A stretch of DNA of 9,440 nt from an uncultured Pelagibacteraceae bacterium. GTDB taxonomy: Bacteria > Pseudomonadota > Alphaproteobacteria > Pelagibacterales > Pelagibacteraceae. The position numbers and the translations under genes are program-made. Where the stretch lies: positions 1 to 9,440 of the forward strand of contig CACFKO010000023.1 of NCBI GenBank assembly GCA_902566925.1. Direction: 5' to 3'. Position 1 is the stretch's first letter, and the number at the start of each line of letters is the position of its first letter. Shown in pieces: positions 1-6,250 of this stretch. The notes under the pieces were generated by a model. The model was not told where the DNA came from. It did no database searches and worked only from the letters and a program-made list of their open reading frames with translations.

Positions 1-486
1 CTTAAGACGTATGATTTAATTAAATTTAAGAAAGATCATACGCTGGAAGAGAAAGCAATCTCTTTTGAAAACAAAATATTAAAAATGGATAAATACTATA
101 ACATAAGCAGTGTTTATATCGAACAACCAGCGATGATGTTTAAGGGTGGGAAAACCACAGCTTTTACGATGGCGAAACTTCAGAGGTTCAATGGCATGTG
201 TTCTTATGCATGCATGCGCGTTTTTGAAATGCCGGCAGTTATGGTACATCCAAACACAGCTAGAAAAAAAATGAATATCTCAATACCTAGGTCCGTCAAA
301 GACAAGAAGGTTTATGTGATCAACGAGGTGCAAAAGCACTATCCAAAATTCACATATCAGATGACTAAGTTTGGAAATCCCAAACCCGGAACTGATGATA
401 TGGCGGATGCGATTGTTGTTGCATATGCTGGTTACTCAGATTATAGGGAGTGTATAGATGTTGTCGGAGAAGGTGAAGGTAGTTAA
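1..486 (+). CDS. RuvC-like Holliday junction resolvase, 5'-truncated by window edge
   Basis: The reading frame is open from base 1, so the first in-frame ATG (85) is probably internal and the true start lies before the window. The visible 161 residues look like the C-terminal two thirds of an RNase H-fold RuvC-type resolvase, which cuts four-way DNA junctions in a metal-dependent way. A beta strand ending in the acidic motif YIEQP (Glu at codon 41) fits the second catalytic acid. A helix with an RFNG motif follows (codons 62-65), then a TARKK motif, then the C-terminal DDMADA motif (Asp at codons 132, 133 and 136) typical of the last catalytic acids. The first catalytic Asp would be upstream and is not seen. 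T4 itself uses an unrelated resolvase (endonuclease VII), so this is a replacement of that function. The gene overlaps the primase gene by 29 bases. The family call is from motifs; the substrate is inferred. Confidence 0.75.
   Translation, partial: LKTYDLIKFKKDHTLEEKAISFENKILKMDKYYNISSVYIEQPAMMFKGGKTTAFTMAKLQRFNGMCSYACMRVFEMPAVMVHPNTARKKMNISIPRSVKDKKVYVINEVQKHYPKFTYQMTKFGNPKPGTDDMADAIVVAYAGYSDYRECIDVVGEGEGS
445..450 (+). promoter_or_regulatory. Ribosome binding site of the primase gene, inside the resolvase gene
   Basis: AGGGAG lies seven bases before the ATG at 458 and inside the coding sequence of the upstream resolvase. It supports the ATG at 458 as the primase start and so a real 29-base gene overlap. 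This arrangement suggests translational coupling of the two genes. Confidence 0.7.
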
Positions 487-1402
487 AAATATCCTAGGAT
501 ATTATAAACAACAAAGTGATGAATATCTTTTTAGGTGTCCTTACTGCAAGCATCACAAAAATAAACTATCGGTTAACTTTGATGCAAATGTATACAAGTG
601 TTGGATATGTGATTCTAGAGGCAAGAACATTCGTCGCTTAGTCCGCAGATTTGGCGATATTAATGACTTGTCTGCGTGGGATGCTCTCAACGGCTATGAC
701 TTTGCAAACTCTAACGATACATTAGAGAAGCTGTTGTTTGATGACAAAGAAGTGAAAGTCAGGCAAGTTATCGATATGCCTATAGGCTTCCGCACACTTA
801 CAAAAAGAAATAAAACAGTCTCAGACTATCCGGCTTATAATTATTTGCTAAATCGAGGTTTAAGCGACAAAGATATCCTCAAGCACAAAATAGGTTATTG
901 CACAGAGGGTGAATATAAAAATAGAATAATTATCCCTTCATTTGATGAAGAGGGCTATTTAAACTATTTCATTGCGCGATCATTTATTGACGATAGAATA
1001 AAGTACAAGAACCCAAATGTCTCTAGGGATATTATTTTTAACGAACTTAACGTTGATTGGGATGCCGATGTGGTTTTGACAGAGGGAGTATTCGACGCAA
1101 TTAATGCGGGGAATGGAGTACCTATTCTAGGCAGTACTTTGAGAGAGTCTTCAAAGCTATTTCAGAAAATCATCTTAAATGATTCCAGCATCTTCGTTGC
1201 GCTCGACCCAGATGCAGAAAAGAAAGCCATGAGGTTAGTTGCTAATCTTTTAAAATACGATATTGAAGTGTGGAAGATGGATGTTCCATATGGTAAAGAT
1301 CTAGGCTCTATGACGCGCCAAGAGTGTCGAAAATTGAAAGATGAAGCTACTCCTATGAACTACGAGTACTATTATCTAAAACATCAAATAATGTCAATAT
1401 AG
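458..1402 (+). CDS. DNA primase, T4 gp61-like (zinc finger plus Toprim)
   Basis: This 314-residue protein is close in length to T4 gp61 and would make short RNA primers for lagging-strand synthesis with a replicative helicase that is not in this window. The N-terminal zinc ribbon is CPYC (Cys27, Cys30) with CWIC (Cys48, Cys51), the CHC2-type DNA-binding finger of DnaG-type primases. The Toprim catalytic domain shows LTEGVFDA with the conserved Glu209, and ALDPDAEKKA with the paired acids Asp250 and Asp252 that bind metal. A region between them (about residues 105-180) matches the expected RNA-polymerase N-terminal part of the core, with the RIIIPSFDEEG strand. The ATG at 458 is chosen because of a strong AGGGAG seven bases upstream. 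It sits between a resolvase and an end-processing nuclease, consistent with a replication operon. A topoisomerase or OLD nuclease also has Toprim, but the zinc finger and order favour a primase. Confidence 0.9.
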   Translation: MLSEKVKVVKNILGYYKQQSDEYLFRCPYCKHHKNKLSVNFDANVYKCWICDSRGKNIRRLVRRFGDINDLSAWDALNGYDFANSNDTLEKLLFDDKEVKVRQVIDMPIGFRTLTKRNKTVSDYPAYNYLLNRGLSDKDILKHKIGYCTEGEYKNRIIIPSFDEEGYLNYFIARSFIDDRIKYKNPNVSRDIIFNELNVDWDADVVLTEGVFDAINAGNGVPILGSTLRESSKLFQKIILNDSSIFVALDPDAEKKAMRLVANLLKYDIEVWKMDVPYGKDLGSMTRQECRKLKDEATPMNYEYYYLKHQIMSI

Positions 1403-1406
1403 GAGG
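1401..1406 (+). promoter_or_regulatory. Consensus ribosome binding site overlapping the primase stop codon
   Basis: AGGAGG, a full match to the anti-Shine-Dalgarno target, begins inside the TAG stop of the primase (1400-1402) and ends four bases before the ATG at 1411. It fixes the start of the large fusion gene and is the strongest ribosome binding site I see in the window. Confidence 0.8.
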
Positions 1407-1410
1407 GTTA

Positions 1411-4400
1411 ATGACTAAATTTGCACACATAGCGGATACACATATTAGAAATTTGAAGTATCACGACGAGTATAAGGTTGTATTTCAACAGATGTACGAA
1501 CATTTAAAAAATGAAAAAGTGGACTACATTGTACATTGTGGAGATATTGCTCACACAAAGACGCAGATATCTCCGGAGTTTGTTGATATGGCTAGAGATT
1601 TCTTCCAGAATTTGGCAGCTATAGCTCCGACTTATATTATTTTGGGAAATCATGACGGCAACCTCAAGAACAGCAATAGACAAGATGCTATATCTCCCAT
1701 CATCAAAGCTTTAAATAGCCCGAACTTGCATTTACTTAAGAATGCTGGCGAGACAAAAATAGGCAATAACATATGTTTGAATGTATTATCGGTCTTCGAT
1801 GAAGACAATTGGGTACAACCAACTGATGATTCAGCCATTAATATAGCTTTGTATCATGGTTCGATATCTTACTGTAGAACAGATACCGGCTGGAGGATGG
1901 AGCATGGGGAACATGATATTGAAATATTTGACAACTTTGATTATGCAATGCTGGGAGATATTCATAAATGCCAAATATTAAACAAGGAAGGCACAATTAG
2001 ATACGCTGGCTCAACTGTACAACAAAATTTTGGAGAATCAGATGATAAGGGATTCTTGCTGTGGGATATAAAGGACAAGACAAAGTATACGATTAAACAC
2101 GTTAAATTGGCCAATCCTCGCCCTTTTGTAACAATTACGTTGGATGACACCGGTCAGCTTCCAGATGACGAAAAGATCGTAGTTCCGAAAGGATGTCGAC
2201 TTAGGTTGATATCGAACACACATATATCATTGGATAAGTTCAAATCGGCATGTGATATTGCAAAACACAAGTGGCAACCGTTTTCGGTTAATTTCCTAAA
2301 CCGTGCTGCTAGCGAAAGAACCTCTGTTGATATAAAGACCGGCAAGGGAATCAATGAAGACTTGAGAGACATTGAAGTGCAAGAGAAGTTGATAAGGGAG
2401 TATTTAGAAGACTACAATCTATCAGATGATATCATCAACCGCGTACTACGCTTGAATAAGAAGTGCAATGATAAGATTAATAAAAATGATGTTTCTAGAA
2501 ATGTAAATTGGAAAATAAGAAATTTCAATTGGGACAACTTGTTTAATTACGGAGAAGGTAATGAGCTTAAATTTGATAACTTAAATGGTATCGTGGGTAT
2601 CTTCGGTAAGAATTTCTCCGGAAAGTCCAGCATTATAGATGCCGCATTGTTTACAATGTATAACTCAACTTCAAAGAATGAAAGAAAGAATCTCAATGTT
2701 ATAAATCAGAACAGGAAAAGCTCTAACTCAACGATTGAGATTGTTGTTGGTGACAAGATATACACAATTGAAAGAGATGCGGAAAAGTATACAAAGAAGT
2801 TAAAAGGGGTTGAAACCTTAGAAGCAAAGACTGCTGTTGACTTTTATGTTGAAGATACAGTGACCGGCGAGTGCACTAGTCTCAATGGACTAACCAGAAA
2901 CGAGACAGACAAGAATATCCGCAATCACTTCGGATCGATCGATGATTTCCTCTTAACGTCCATGTCGAGCCAACATGGAGCTTTAAACTTCATCAATGAG
3001 GGTTCGACCAAGAGAAAGGAGATCTTCGCCAAATTCCTCGATTTAGAGCAGTTTGAAGGCAAGTTTAAGTTTGCTAAGGAAGAGTCTGCCGGTATTAGAG
3101 CAGTTCTCAAGAAATTGGAAGGGAAAGACTACCAGAAGGATATCAAGCAAGCCGCCATTGATTTGGCCAACAATAAGCTAACATTGGACGGTCATGAGAA
3201 AGATTGTGTTGATTTGAAGAATGACATAGAGGAGTGCCGATCAACATTGGGAAGTATCAAAACCAAGATTGATAATATCCCAGAAGAGATTATTAACATA
3301 TCAGATACGAACAGGAAGATTAAAACTAAAAATAATCAACTAGTCTCTCTGATATCTAAGAATAAAGAATTAGAATTAGAAAAGAAACAAAAAGACGCGT
3401 TATACTCAAAGATATGTGAGTTCATTGGTGCGTTTGATGTTGAGCAATTACGAAAACGAAAGGGTACAATCGAAAGATTGGAGAATCGAATCGAGGAATT
3501 TAACGCTGAGTTAGACAAGATGGAGTCCGACCATCGCTCTAATCAAGCCAAGATGAAGTTATTAGAGGGTATACCTTGTGGTTCATCGTTCCCCAACTGT
3601 AAGTTCATAAGGGACGCAAATGTATCCGTTGCCAACATCCCGGTCATTAAGAAAAACATAGAAGACACAAACAACAAGATATCGGAGTACAAAGTAGAAC
3701 TAGATGCGCTAAATCCGGACAAGGTTAATGAACATTTGATCAAATATGAACAGTTACTACAGAAGAAAGTCAACACATCGACTAGAAGCACAGAGATAAG
3801 CCTACAAATAGAGAGGAATGAAGGCTCTGTGGAGCTTATAGAGCGCGATCTTAAGGATTTAAATGAGAAATTGGTCGTTTATGAGCAAAATAAGGAAGCA
3901 ATTGAGAACCTTCAGAAACTTATGACACAAAAAGCGAAGACAGAGAAGCTTCTTAAGACATGCCAGAAGTCTTTAAACATATGCGAGAAGGAAAGACTAG
4001 AACTTTATAAACAAAATGGCTCAATTGAGCAGAAATTGATCAACTTAGAAGAAGATTACGAAGAATATAAGAATTTAAGAGAGGATTTCTCGGCATATGA
4101 CCTGTTTATGCGCTGCATGCACTCGAATGGCATAGCATTTGACATCATTAAGAAGAAATTACCGGTTATTAATGAGGAAATATCGAAAACTCTATCAAAT
4201 ATCGTTGATTTCCAGATATTTTTTGAAGTTGAAGGCAATAAATTTGATATTTTCATTAAACATCCGAAGCACGACCCTAGACCCCTAGAGATGGGTTCCG
4301 GCGCAGAGAAGACAATAGCTGCTATGGCCATTCGTTTGGCATTGTTGACTGTTTCTTCGATCCCAAAGGGCGATATTTTTATCTTAGACGAGCCGGGGAC

Positions 4401-4566
4401 GGCATTAGACGAGGAAAATATGGAGGGTTTTATTCGCATGTTGGAACTAATTAAGATGTACTTTAAAACCGTTTTATTAATTTCCCATTTAGATTCCCTA
4501 AAAGATTGTGTTGACACACAAATAGAAATTGACAAGAAAGACGGTTACGCATATGTTAATCAATAA
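1411..4566 (+). CDS. Fused Mre11-Rad50 type recombination nuclease (gp47-gp46 / SbcD-SbcC fusion)
   Basis: This 1051-residue protein carries both subunits of the DNA end-processing complex in one chain. The N-terminal part (about 1-345) is a metallophosphoesterase: DTH (Asp9, His11), GDIAH (Asp45), GNHD (79-82), YHG (His149) and GDIH (Asp183, His185) are the metal ligands of the Mre11/SbcD/gp47 nuclease. From about residue 365 a Rad50/SbcC/gp46 ATPase begins: Walker A GKNFSGKSS (399-407, Lys405), a Q-loop region near SSQHG, long charged coiled coils (about 560-710 and 745-920), a hook-like apex with Cys723 and Cys730, the ABC signature EMGSGAEKT (960-968), Walker B FILDEP (Asp993, Glu994), the D-loop ALD, and the H-loop SHLD (His1026). 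The nuclease would resect DNA ends with ATP-driven opening, feeding strand exchange and recombination-dependent replication. T4 makes these as two proteins from separate genes. The reading frame is continuous, with every motif intact and no internal stop. Confidence 0.93.
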   Translation: MTKFAHIADTHIRNLKYHDEYKVVFQQMYEHLKNEKVDYIVHCGDIAHTKTQISPEFVDMARDFFQNLAAIAPTYIILGNHDGNLKNSNRQDAISPIIKALNSPNLHLLKNAGETKIGNNICLNVLSVFDEDNWVQPTDDSAINIALYHGSISYCRTDTGWRMEHGEHDIEIFDNFDYAMLGDIHKCQILNKEGTIRYAGSTVQQNFGESDDKGFLLWDIKDKTKYTIKHVKLANPRPFVTITLDDTGQLPDDEKIVVPKGCRLRLISNTHISLDKFKSACDIAKHKWQPFSVNFLNRAASERTSVDIKTGKGINEDLRDIEVQEKLIREYLEDYNLSDDIINRVLRLNKKCNDKINKNDVSRNVNWKIRNFNWDNLFNYGEGNELKFDNLNGIVGIFGKNFSGKSSIIDAALFTMYNSTSKNERKNLNVINQNRKSSNSTIEIVVGDKIYTIERDAEKYTKKLKGVETLEAKTAVDFYVEDTVTGECTSLNGLTRNETDKNIRNHFGSIDDFLLTSMSSQHGALNFINEGSTKRKEIFAKFLDLEQFEGKFKFAKEESAGIRAVLKKLEGKDYQKDIKQAAIDLANNKLTLDGHEKDCVDLKNDIEECRSTLGSIKTKIDNIPEEIINISDTNRKIKTKNNQLVSLISKNKELELEKKQKDALYSKICEFIGAFDVEQLRKRKGTIERLENRIEEFNAELDKMESDHRSNQAKMKLLEGIPCGSSFPNCKFIRDANVSVANIPVIKKNIEDTNNKISEYKVELDALNPDKVNEHLIKYEQLLQKKVNTSTRSTEISLQIERNEGSVELIERDLKDLNEKLVVYEQNKEAIENLQKLMTQKAKTEKLLKTCQKSLNICEKERLELYKQNGSIEQKLINLEEDYEEYKNLREDFSAYDLFMRCMHSNGIAFDIIKKKLPVINEEISKTLSNIVDFQIFFEVEGNKFDIFIKHPKHDPRPLEMGSGAEKTIAAMAIRLALLTVSSIPKGDIFILDEPGTALDEENMEGFIRMLELIKMYFKTVLLISHLDSLKDCVDTQIEIDKKDGYAYVNQ

Positions 4567-4577
4567 AGGAGAATAAT

Positions 4578-4790
4578 ATGTCACATACACCACAAAAGAA
4601 ATCAGACAAATTAGGCATTGTAGATGTTTGGTTAGAGAAACTAACTTCTAGAAAACTAATGGTATGGATTACTTCTACTGCCCTTATGGGTATGGGAGCG
4701 CTTGAGAGTTCCGATTGGGTAGTACTCTCAGCACTTTACATTGGCGGTCAATCAGTGATTGATGCTGTTGCTAGGTTCAGAGGAAACTAA
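4578..4790 (+). CDS. Small two-helix membrane protein, putative holin
   Basis: This 70-residue protein has a charged N-terminus with several Lys, then two hydrophobic stretches: about residues 27-42 (LMVWITSTALMGMGAL) and 47-62 (WVVLSALYIGGQSVID), joined by a short ESSD turn, and a basic tail ending in ARFRGN. A short protein with two helices and a charged tail is the layout of class II holins, which permeabilise the inner membrane to time lysis. Its place directly before two spanin-like genes supports this. The start at 4578 follows AAGGAG (4566-4571), which overlaps the stop of the fusion gene. Its stop overlaps the next start as TAATG. No catalytic motif is visible, and holin is a context-and-topology call; it could also be a minor membrane protein of another role. 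Confidence 0.55.
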   Translation: MSHTPQKKSDKLGIVDVWLEKLTSRKLMVWITSTALMGMGALESSDWVVLSALYIGGQSVIDAVARFRGN

Positions 4791-5167
4791 TGAAACTAGT
4801 TTCAACATTTCTAAAAGCTTATTGGAAACATATACTGGCTGTATTATTGTCGGCCATCTATATTGTTAAAACCCAATATGACTATGCTACCTTATATAAG
4901 ATGTATCATGAGACTAGTGAAGCTCACAAAGAAGAACTGAATGAATTACAAGATCTACACTTCAAGAGTACGTTGGAGAAAAATCATGCAATTAAAGAAT
5001 ACAAGGATAAAATAAAAGCTCTAGAAGAGCAATATAAAAACAAATCTGAAGAAATCGAAGAACAGAACCAAGAATCAAAAAAGAAGTTCAAGAGGAAGTT
5101 CAACGACAAACCAGAAGAAATTATCCAAGATATTGAAAAAACATTCGGATTTAGTCATGTTGAATAG
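4790..5167 (+). CDS. Inner-membrane spanin-like protein (Rz type)
   Basis: This 125-residue protein has one N-terminal membrane helix (about 12-27, WKHILAVLLSAIYIVK) after a short basic segment, so it should sit N-in with the rest in the periplasm. Residues about 33-105 are a highly charged Glu/Lys-rich coiled coil. The C-terminal segment KPEEIIQDIEKTFGF is a small amphipathic end. This is the architecture of i-spanins, the Rz-like proteins that join the two membranes and cause their fusion in the final step of lysis of Gram-negative hosts. Its ATG overlaps the stop of the holin-like gene (TAATG, 4788-4792) with AGAGG ahead of it, so the two are likely translationally coupled. The following gene begins inside its 3' end, as second spanin genes often do. 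The family is inferred from layout and context because spanin sequences diverge widely. Confidence 0.65.
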   Translation: MKLVSTFLKAYWKHILAVLLSAIYIVKTQYDYATLYKMYHETSEAHKEELNELQDLHFKSTLEKNHAIKEYKDKIKALEEQYKNKSEEIEEQNQESKKKFKRKFNDKPEEIIQDIEKTFGFSHVE

Positions 5168-5588
5168 TATATTAATAATGTTGCTCTCTTCATCTGCTTT
5201 AGCAGATGAAGGGAAGTTTACATTGATGCCCAAAGGTCGAGTAGCTCCCTTTAAAGGGGTTTTGTTCGATGAAGATGCAACCTCGTACTTGTTAGCACTA
5301 CCAGAGAAATACAAGCTACAATGCGATTTAGATATAGAGTTTTCCATGGATCGACTGCAAACTGAGCATGCCTTGGAAAAGAAGAATTTACAACTTGATA
5401 TAGATTACCTAAATAAGCAACACGAATTGATTCTTAAGAGTAGAGATAGGCAAATCGATGATCTCAATAAGATACTCAAAGAAAGAAATGGTGTTAACAA
5501 AGAATGGTATTTAGTTGGCGGAGTAGCCATTGGTACATTGTTAACAGCTAGCTTGTTTGCTGTTTGGGATCGATCTCGGGAGAATTAA
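5157..5588 (+). CDS. Exported coiled-coil protein with C-terminal membrane helix, putative spanin partner
   Basis: The protein starts with a hydrophobic signal segment (ILIMLLSSSALA) and a likely signal peptidase I site after Ala16, then a mature domain with an APFKGVLFDEDA motif and a single Cys (QCDLDIEF). A coiled coil follows (about 60-110) and then a membrane helix near the C-terminus (118-137, YLVGGVAIGTLLTASLFAVW) with a short basic tail. Predicted topology is N-terminus in the periplasm and C-terminus in the cytoplasm. I see no lipobox Cys, so it is not a classical lipoprotein o-spanin or u-spanin. The ATG at 5157 overlaps the upstream gene by 11 bases and has only a weak GGA ahead. 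A TTG at 5133 would extend it by eight residues (MKKHSDLV) and give the signal peptide the positive charges it otherwise lacks, so the start is uncertain. It may act with the upstream spanin in lysis; this rests on position. Confidence 0.6.
   Translation: MLNSILIMLLSSSALADEGKFTLMPKGRVAPFKGVLFDEDATSYLLALPEKYKLQCDLDIEFSMDRLQTEHALEKKNLQLDIDYLNKQHELILKSRDRQIDDLNKILKERNGVNKEWYLVGGVAIGTLLTASLFAVWDRSREN
5185..5214 (+). other. Strong RNA hairpin inside the spanin-partner gene
   Basis: CTTCATCTGC (5188-5197) and GCAGATGAAG (5202-5211) are perfect inverted repeats around a TTTA loop. In RNA the stem extends outward through one U-G pair and two more Watson-Crick pairs, to about 13 base pairs (5185-5197 with 5202-5214). 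It begins about 18 bases after the stop of the upstream spanin gene and about 28 bases after the ATG at 5157. No T-tract follows, so it is not a standard intrinsic terminator. A role in mRNA stability, processing or translational pacing is inference. Confidence 0.5.
5578..5582 (+). promoter_or_regulatory. Ribosome binding site deciding the start of the zinc-ribbon gene
   Basis: GGGAG lies five bases before the ATG at 5588 and supports that start over an in-frame TTG at 5564. It lies inside the end of the upstream gene, whose TAA (5586-5588) shares its last base with the ATG. Confidence 0.65.
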
Positions 5589-5989
5589 TGAAAAAAAGAA
5601 ACTTTGATTATATTGCCGGTGTTGAGAAGGAAATATCAAAGAAATATGGCAAAGAAGCCATACAGAATCCTCATGCCGGTTGGACTGATAAGAAAGAAGA
5701 AGAGTACGTAGAACATTCTAAAAATCTTCAAAGAAAAATAAACAAAAATAATGAGTCAAAGGATATGGTAGAACACAATGGTTTTTTGATATCTAAGAAA
5801 CTAATTAGTATCGACGCCAATAGGACATGTCCTGTGTGTGAAGTGTATTCTTTTGATAGGAAAGATGACTTTTATATGAATAAATTTGAATGCTGTTGTA
5901 ACTGTTATATACAATGGGTCGACGGCAGAGAAGAAAGGTGGCTAAAAGGATGGAGGCCCGATAATGAAAATAACAACAAAAATACTTAA
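5588..5989 (+). CDS. Conserved phage protein with C-terminal zinc ribbon, function unknown
   Basis: This 133-residue protein has a charged, mostly helical N-terminal half (a GVEKEISKKYGKEAIQNP stretch near residues 11-28) and a compact Cys-rich C-terminal half. CPVC (Cys81, Cys84) and a CCCNC cluster (Cys102-104 and Cys106) are spaced as two knuckles of a zinc ribbon, followed by a conserved-looking YIQWVDGREERW segment and GWRP. I recall similar proteins as hypothetical proteins of marine T4-like phages, but their function is not known to me. Zinc ribbons often bind DNA, RNA or partner proteins; nothing in the sequence chooses between these. The start at 5588 is chosen for its GGGAG; the stop of the previous gene overlaps it as TAATG. 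The next gene begins 26 bases before its end. It has no membrane segment or signal peptide. Confidence 0.75.
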   Translation: MKKRNFDYIAGVEKEISKKYGKEAIQNPHAGWTDKKEEEYVEHSKNLQRKINKNNESKDMVEHNGFLISKKLISIDANRTCPVCEVYSFDRKDDFYMNKFECCCNCYIQWVDGREERWLKGWRPDNENNNKNT

Positions 5990-6236
5990 ACAGATTATAG
6001 CGGAAGAGATAGAAAAGCTGAGCGAAACCGGTTTCGGCAGACATATGGCCGGGGAAACAGATAGGGCAGCAATGGGTTGGTATGAAACAAAGATTTCTGA
6101 ACTAGCAGCACTAATGAAAGAATTATACAGCGCAGACCCTATAAATTTTGAAGGCAATATAGAGCAGGCAAAAAAACAGGCGATGAAAAGAGATATGGCG
6201 CAAGAGTCTAAAAAGAGAAAAAACAAGAGGAAATAA
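5964..6236 (+). CDS. Small charged phage protein with an N-terminal KITxxxLKQIIxEEI motif
   Basis: This 90-residue protein starts with KITTKILKQIIAEEIEKL (residues 2-19), an amphipathic helix that I recall at the N-terminus of many otherwise different marine phage proteins. A middle part contains GRHMAGETDRAAMGWYETKISELAALMKEL broken by Gly residues (about 25-54), and the C-terminus is strongly basic (KKRKNKRK), which could bind nucleic acid or partner proteins. The ATG at 5964 follows GGAGG (5952-5956) at seven bases and overlaps the upstream gene by 26 bases in another frame; the strong ribosome binding site and downstream spacing support it as real. Function is unknown. A core, assembly or head-associated role is possible because structural genes follow, but this is inference only. 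Confidence 0.65.
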   Translation: MKITTKILKQIIAEEIEKLSETGFGRHMAGETDRAAMGWYETKISELAALMKELYSADPINFEGNIEQAKKQAMKRDMAQESKKRKNKRK

Positions 6237-6250
6237 ACAATGGCTACAAC
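6230..6250 (+). repeat. Shared translation-initiation sequence, copy 1
   Basis: These bases surround the ATG at 6240 and match copy 2 (6714-6734) at 20 of 21 positions, the one difference being base 6245 (T) against 6729 (A). The core is GAAATAAACAATGGC followed by NACAAC. The downstream coding sequences do not look alike beyond MATT, so the conserved unit is the ribosome entry region. Confidence 0.6.

Noticed and set aside
206..217. ATGCATGCATGC palindromic repeat in the resolvase gene
   Set aside because: It is short, encodes an ordinary part of the protein, and nothing else suggests a binding site.
4056..4535. Minus-strand open frame of 159 codons antisense to the Rad50 C-terminus
   Set aside because: It lies fully opposite the Walker B and signature region of a clear gene, its product is Ser/Ile/Phe-rich as expected from the reverse of charged codons, and it shows no motif.
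4702..4731. Inverted repeat TGAGAGT / ACTCTCA with a 14-base loop
   Set aside because: It is a 7-base-pair stem with a long loop inside the holin-like gene, and is not rare enough to stand out from chance.
4790..5167. Embedded Rz1-like lipoprotein gene inside the i-spanin-like gene
   Set aside because: I read both other + frames of this gene; they are broken by several stops and the longest ATG-led piece is about 20 codons without a lipobox.
5247..5264. CCCTTTAAAGGG palindrome followed by a T-rich stretch, terminator-like
   Set aside because: Only a 4-5 base-pair stem is possible with a TTAA loop, the T run is broken, and it is in the middle of a coding sequence.
5075..5347. Minus-strand open frame of 90 codons across the spanin overlap
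   Set aside because: It is antisense to two supported genes, has no recognisable family and no convincing ribosome binding site.
5564..5587. TTG start extending the zinc-ribbon protein by eight residues
   Set aside because: The ATG at 5588 has a well-spaced GGGAG and a TAATG junction as seen elsewhere in this gene string; the TTG has neither.
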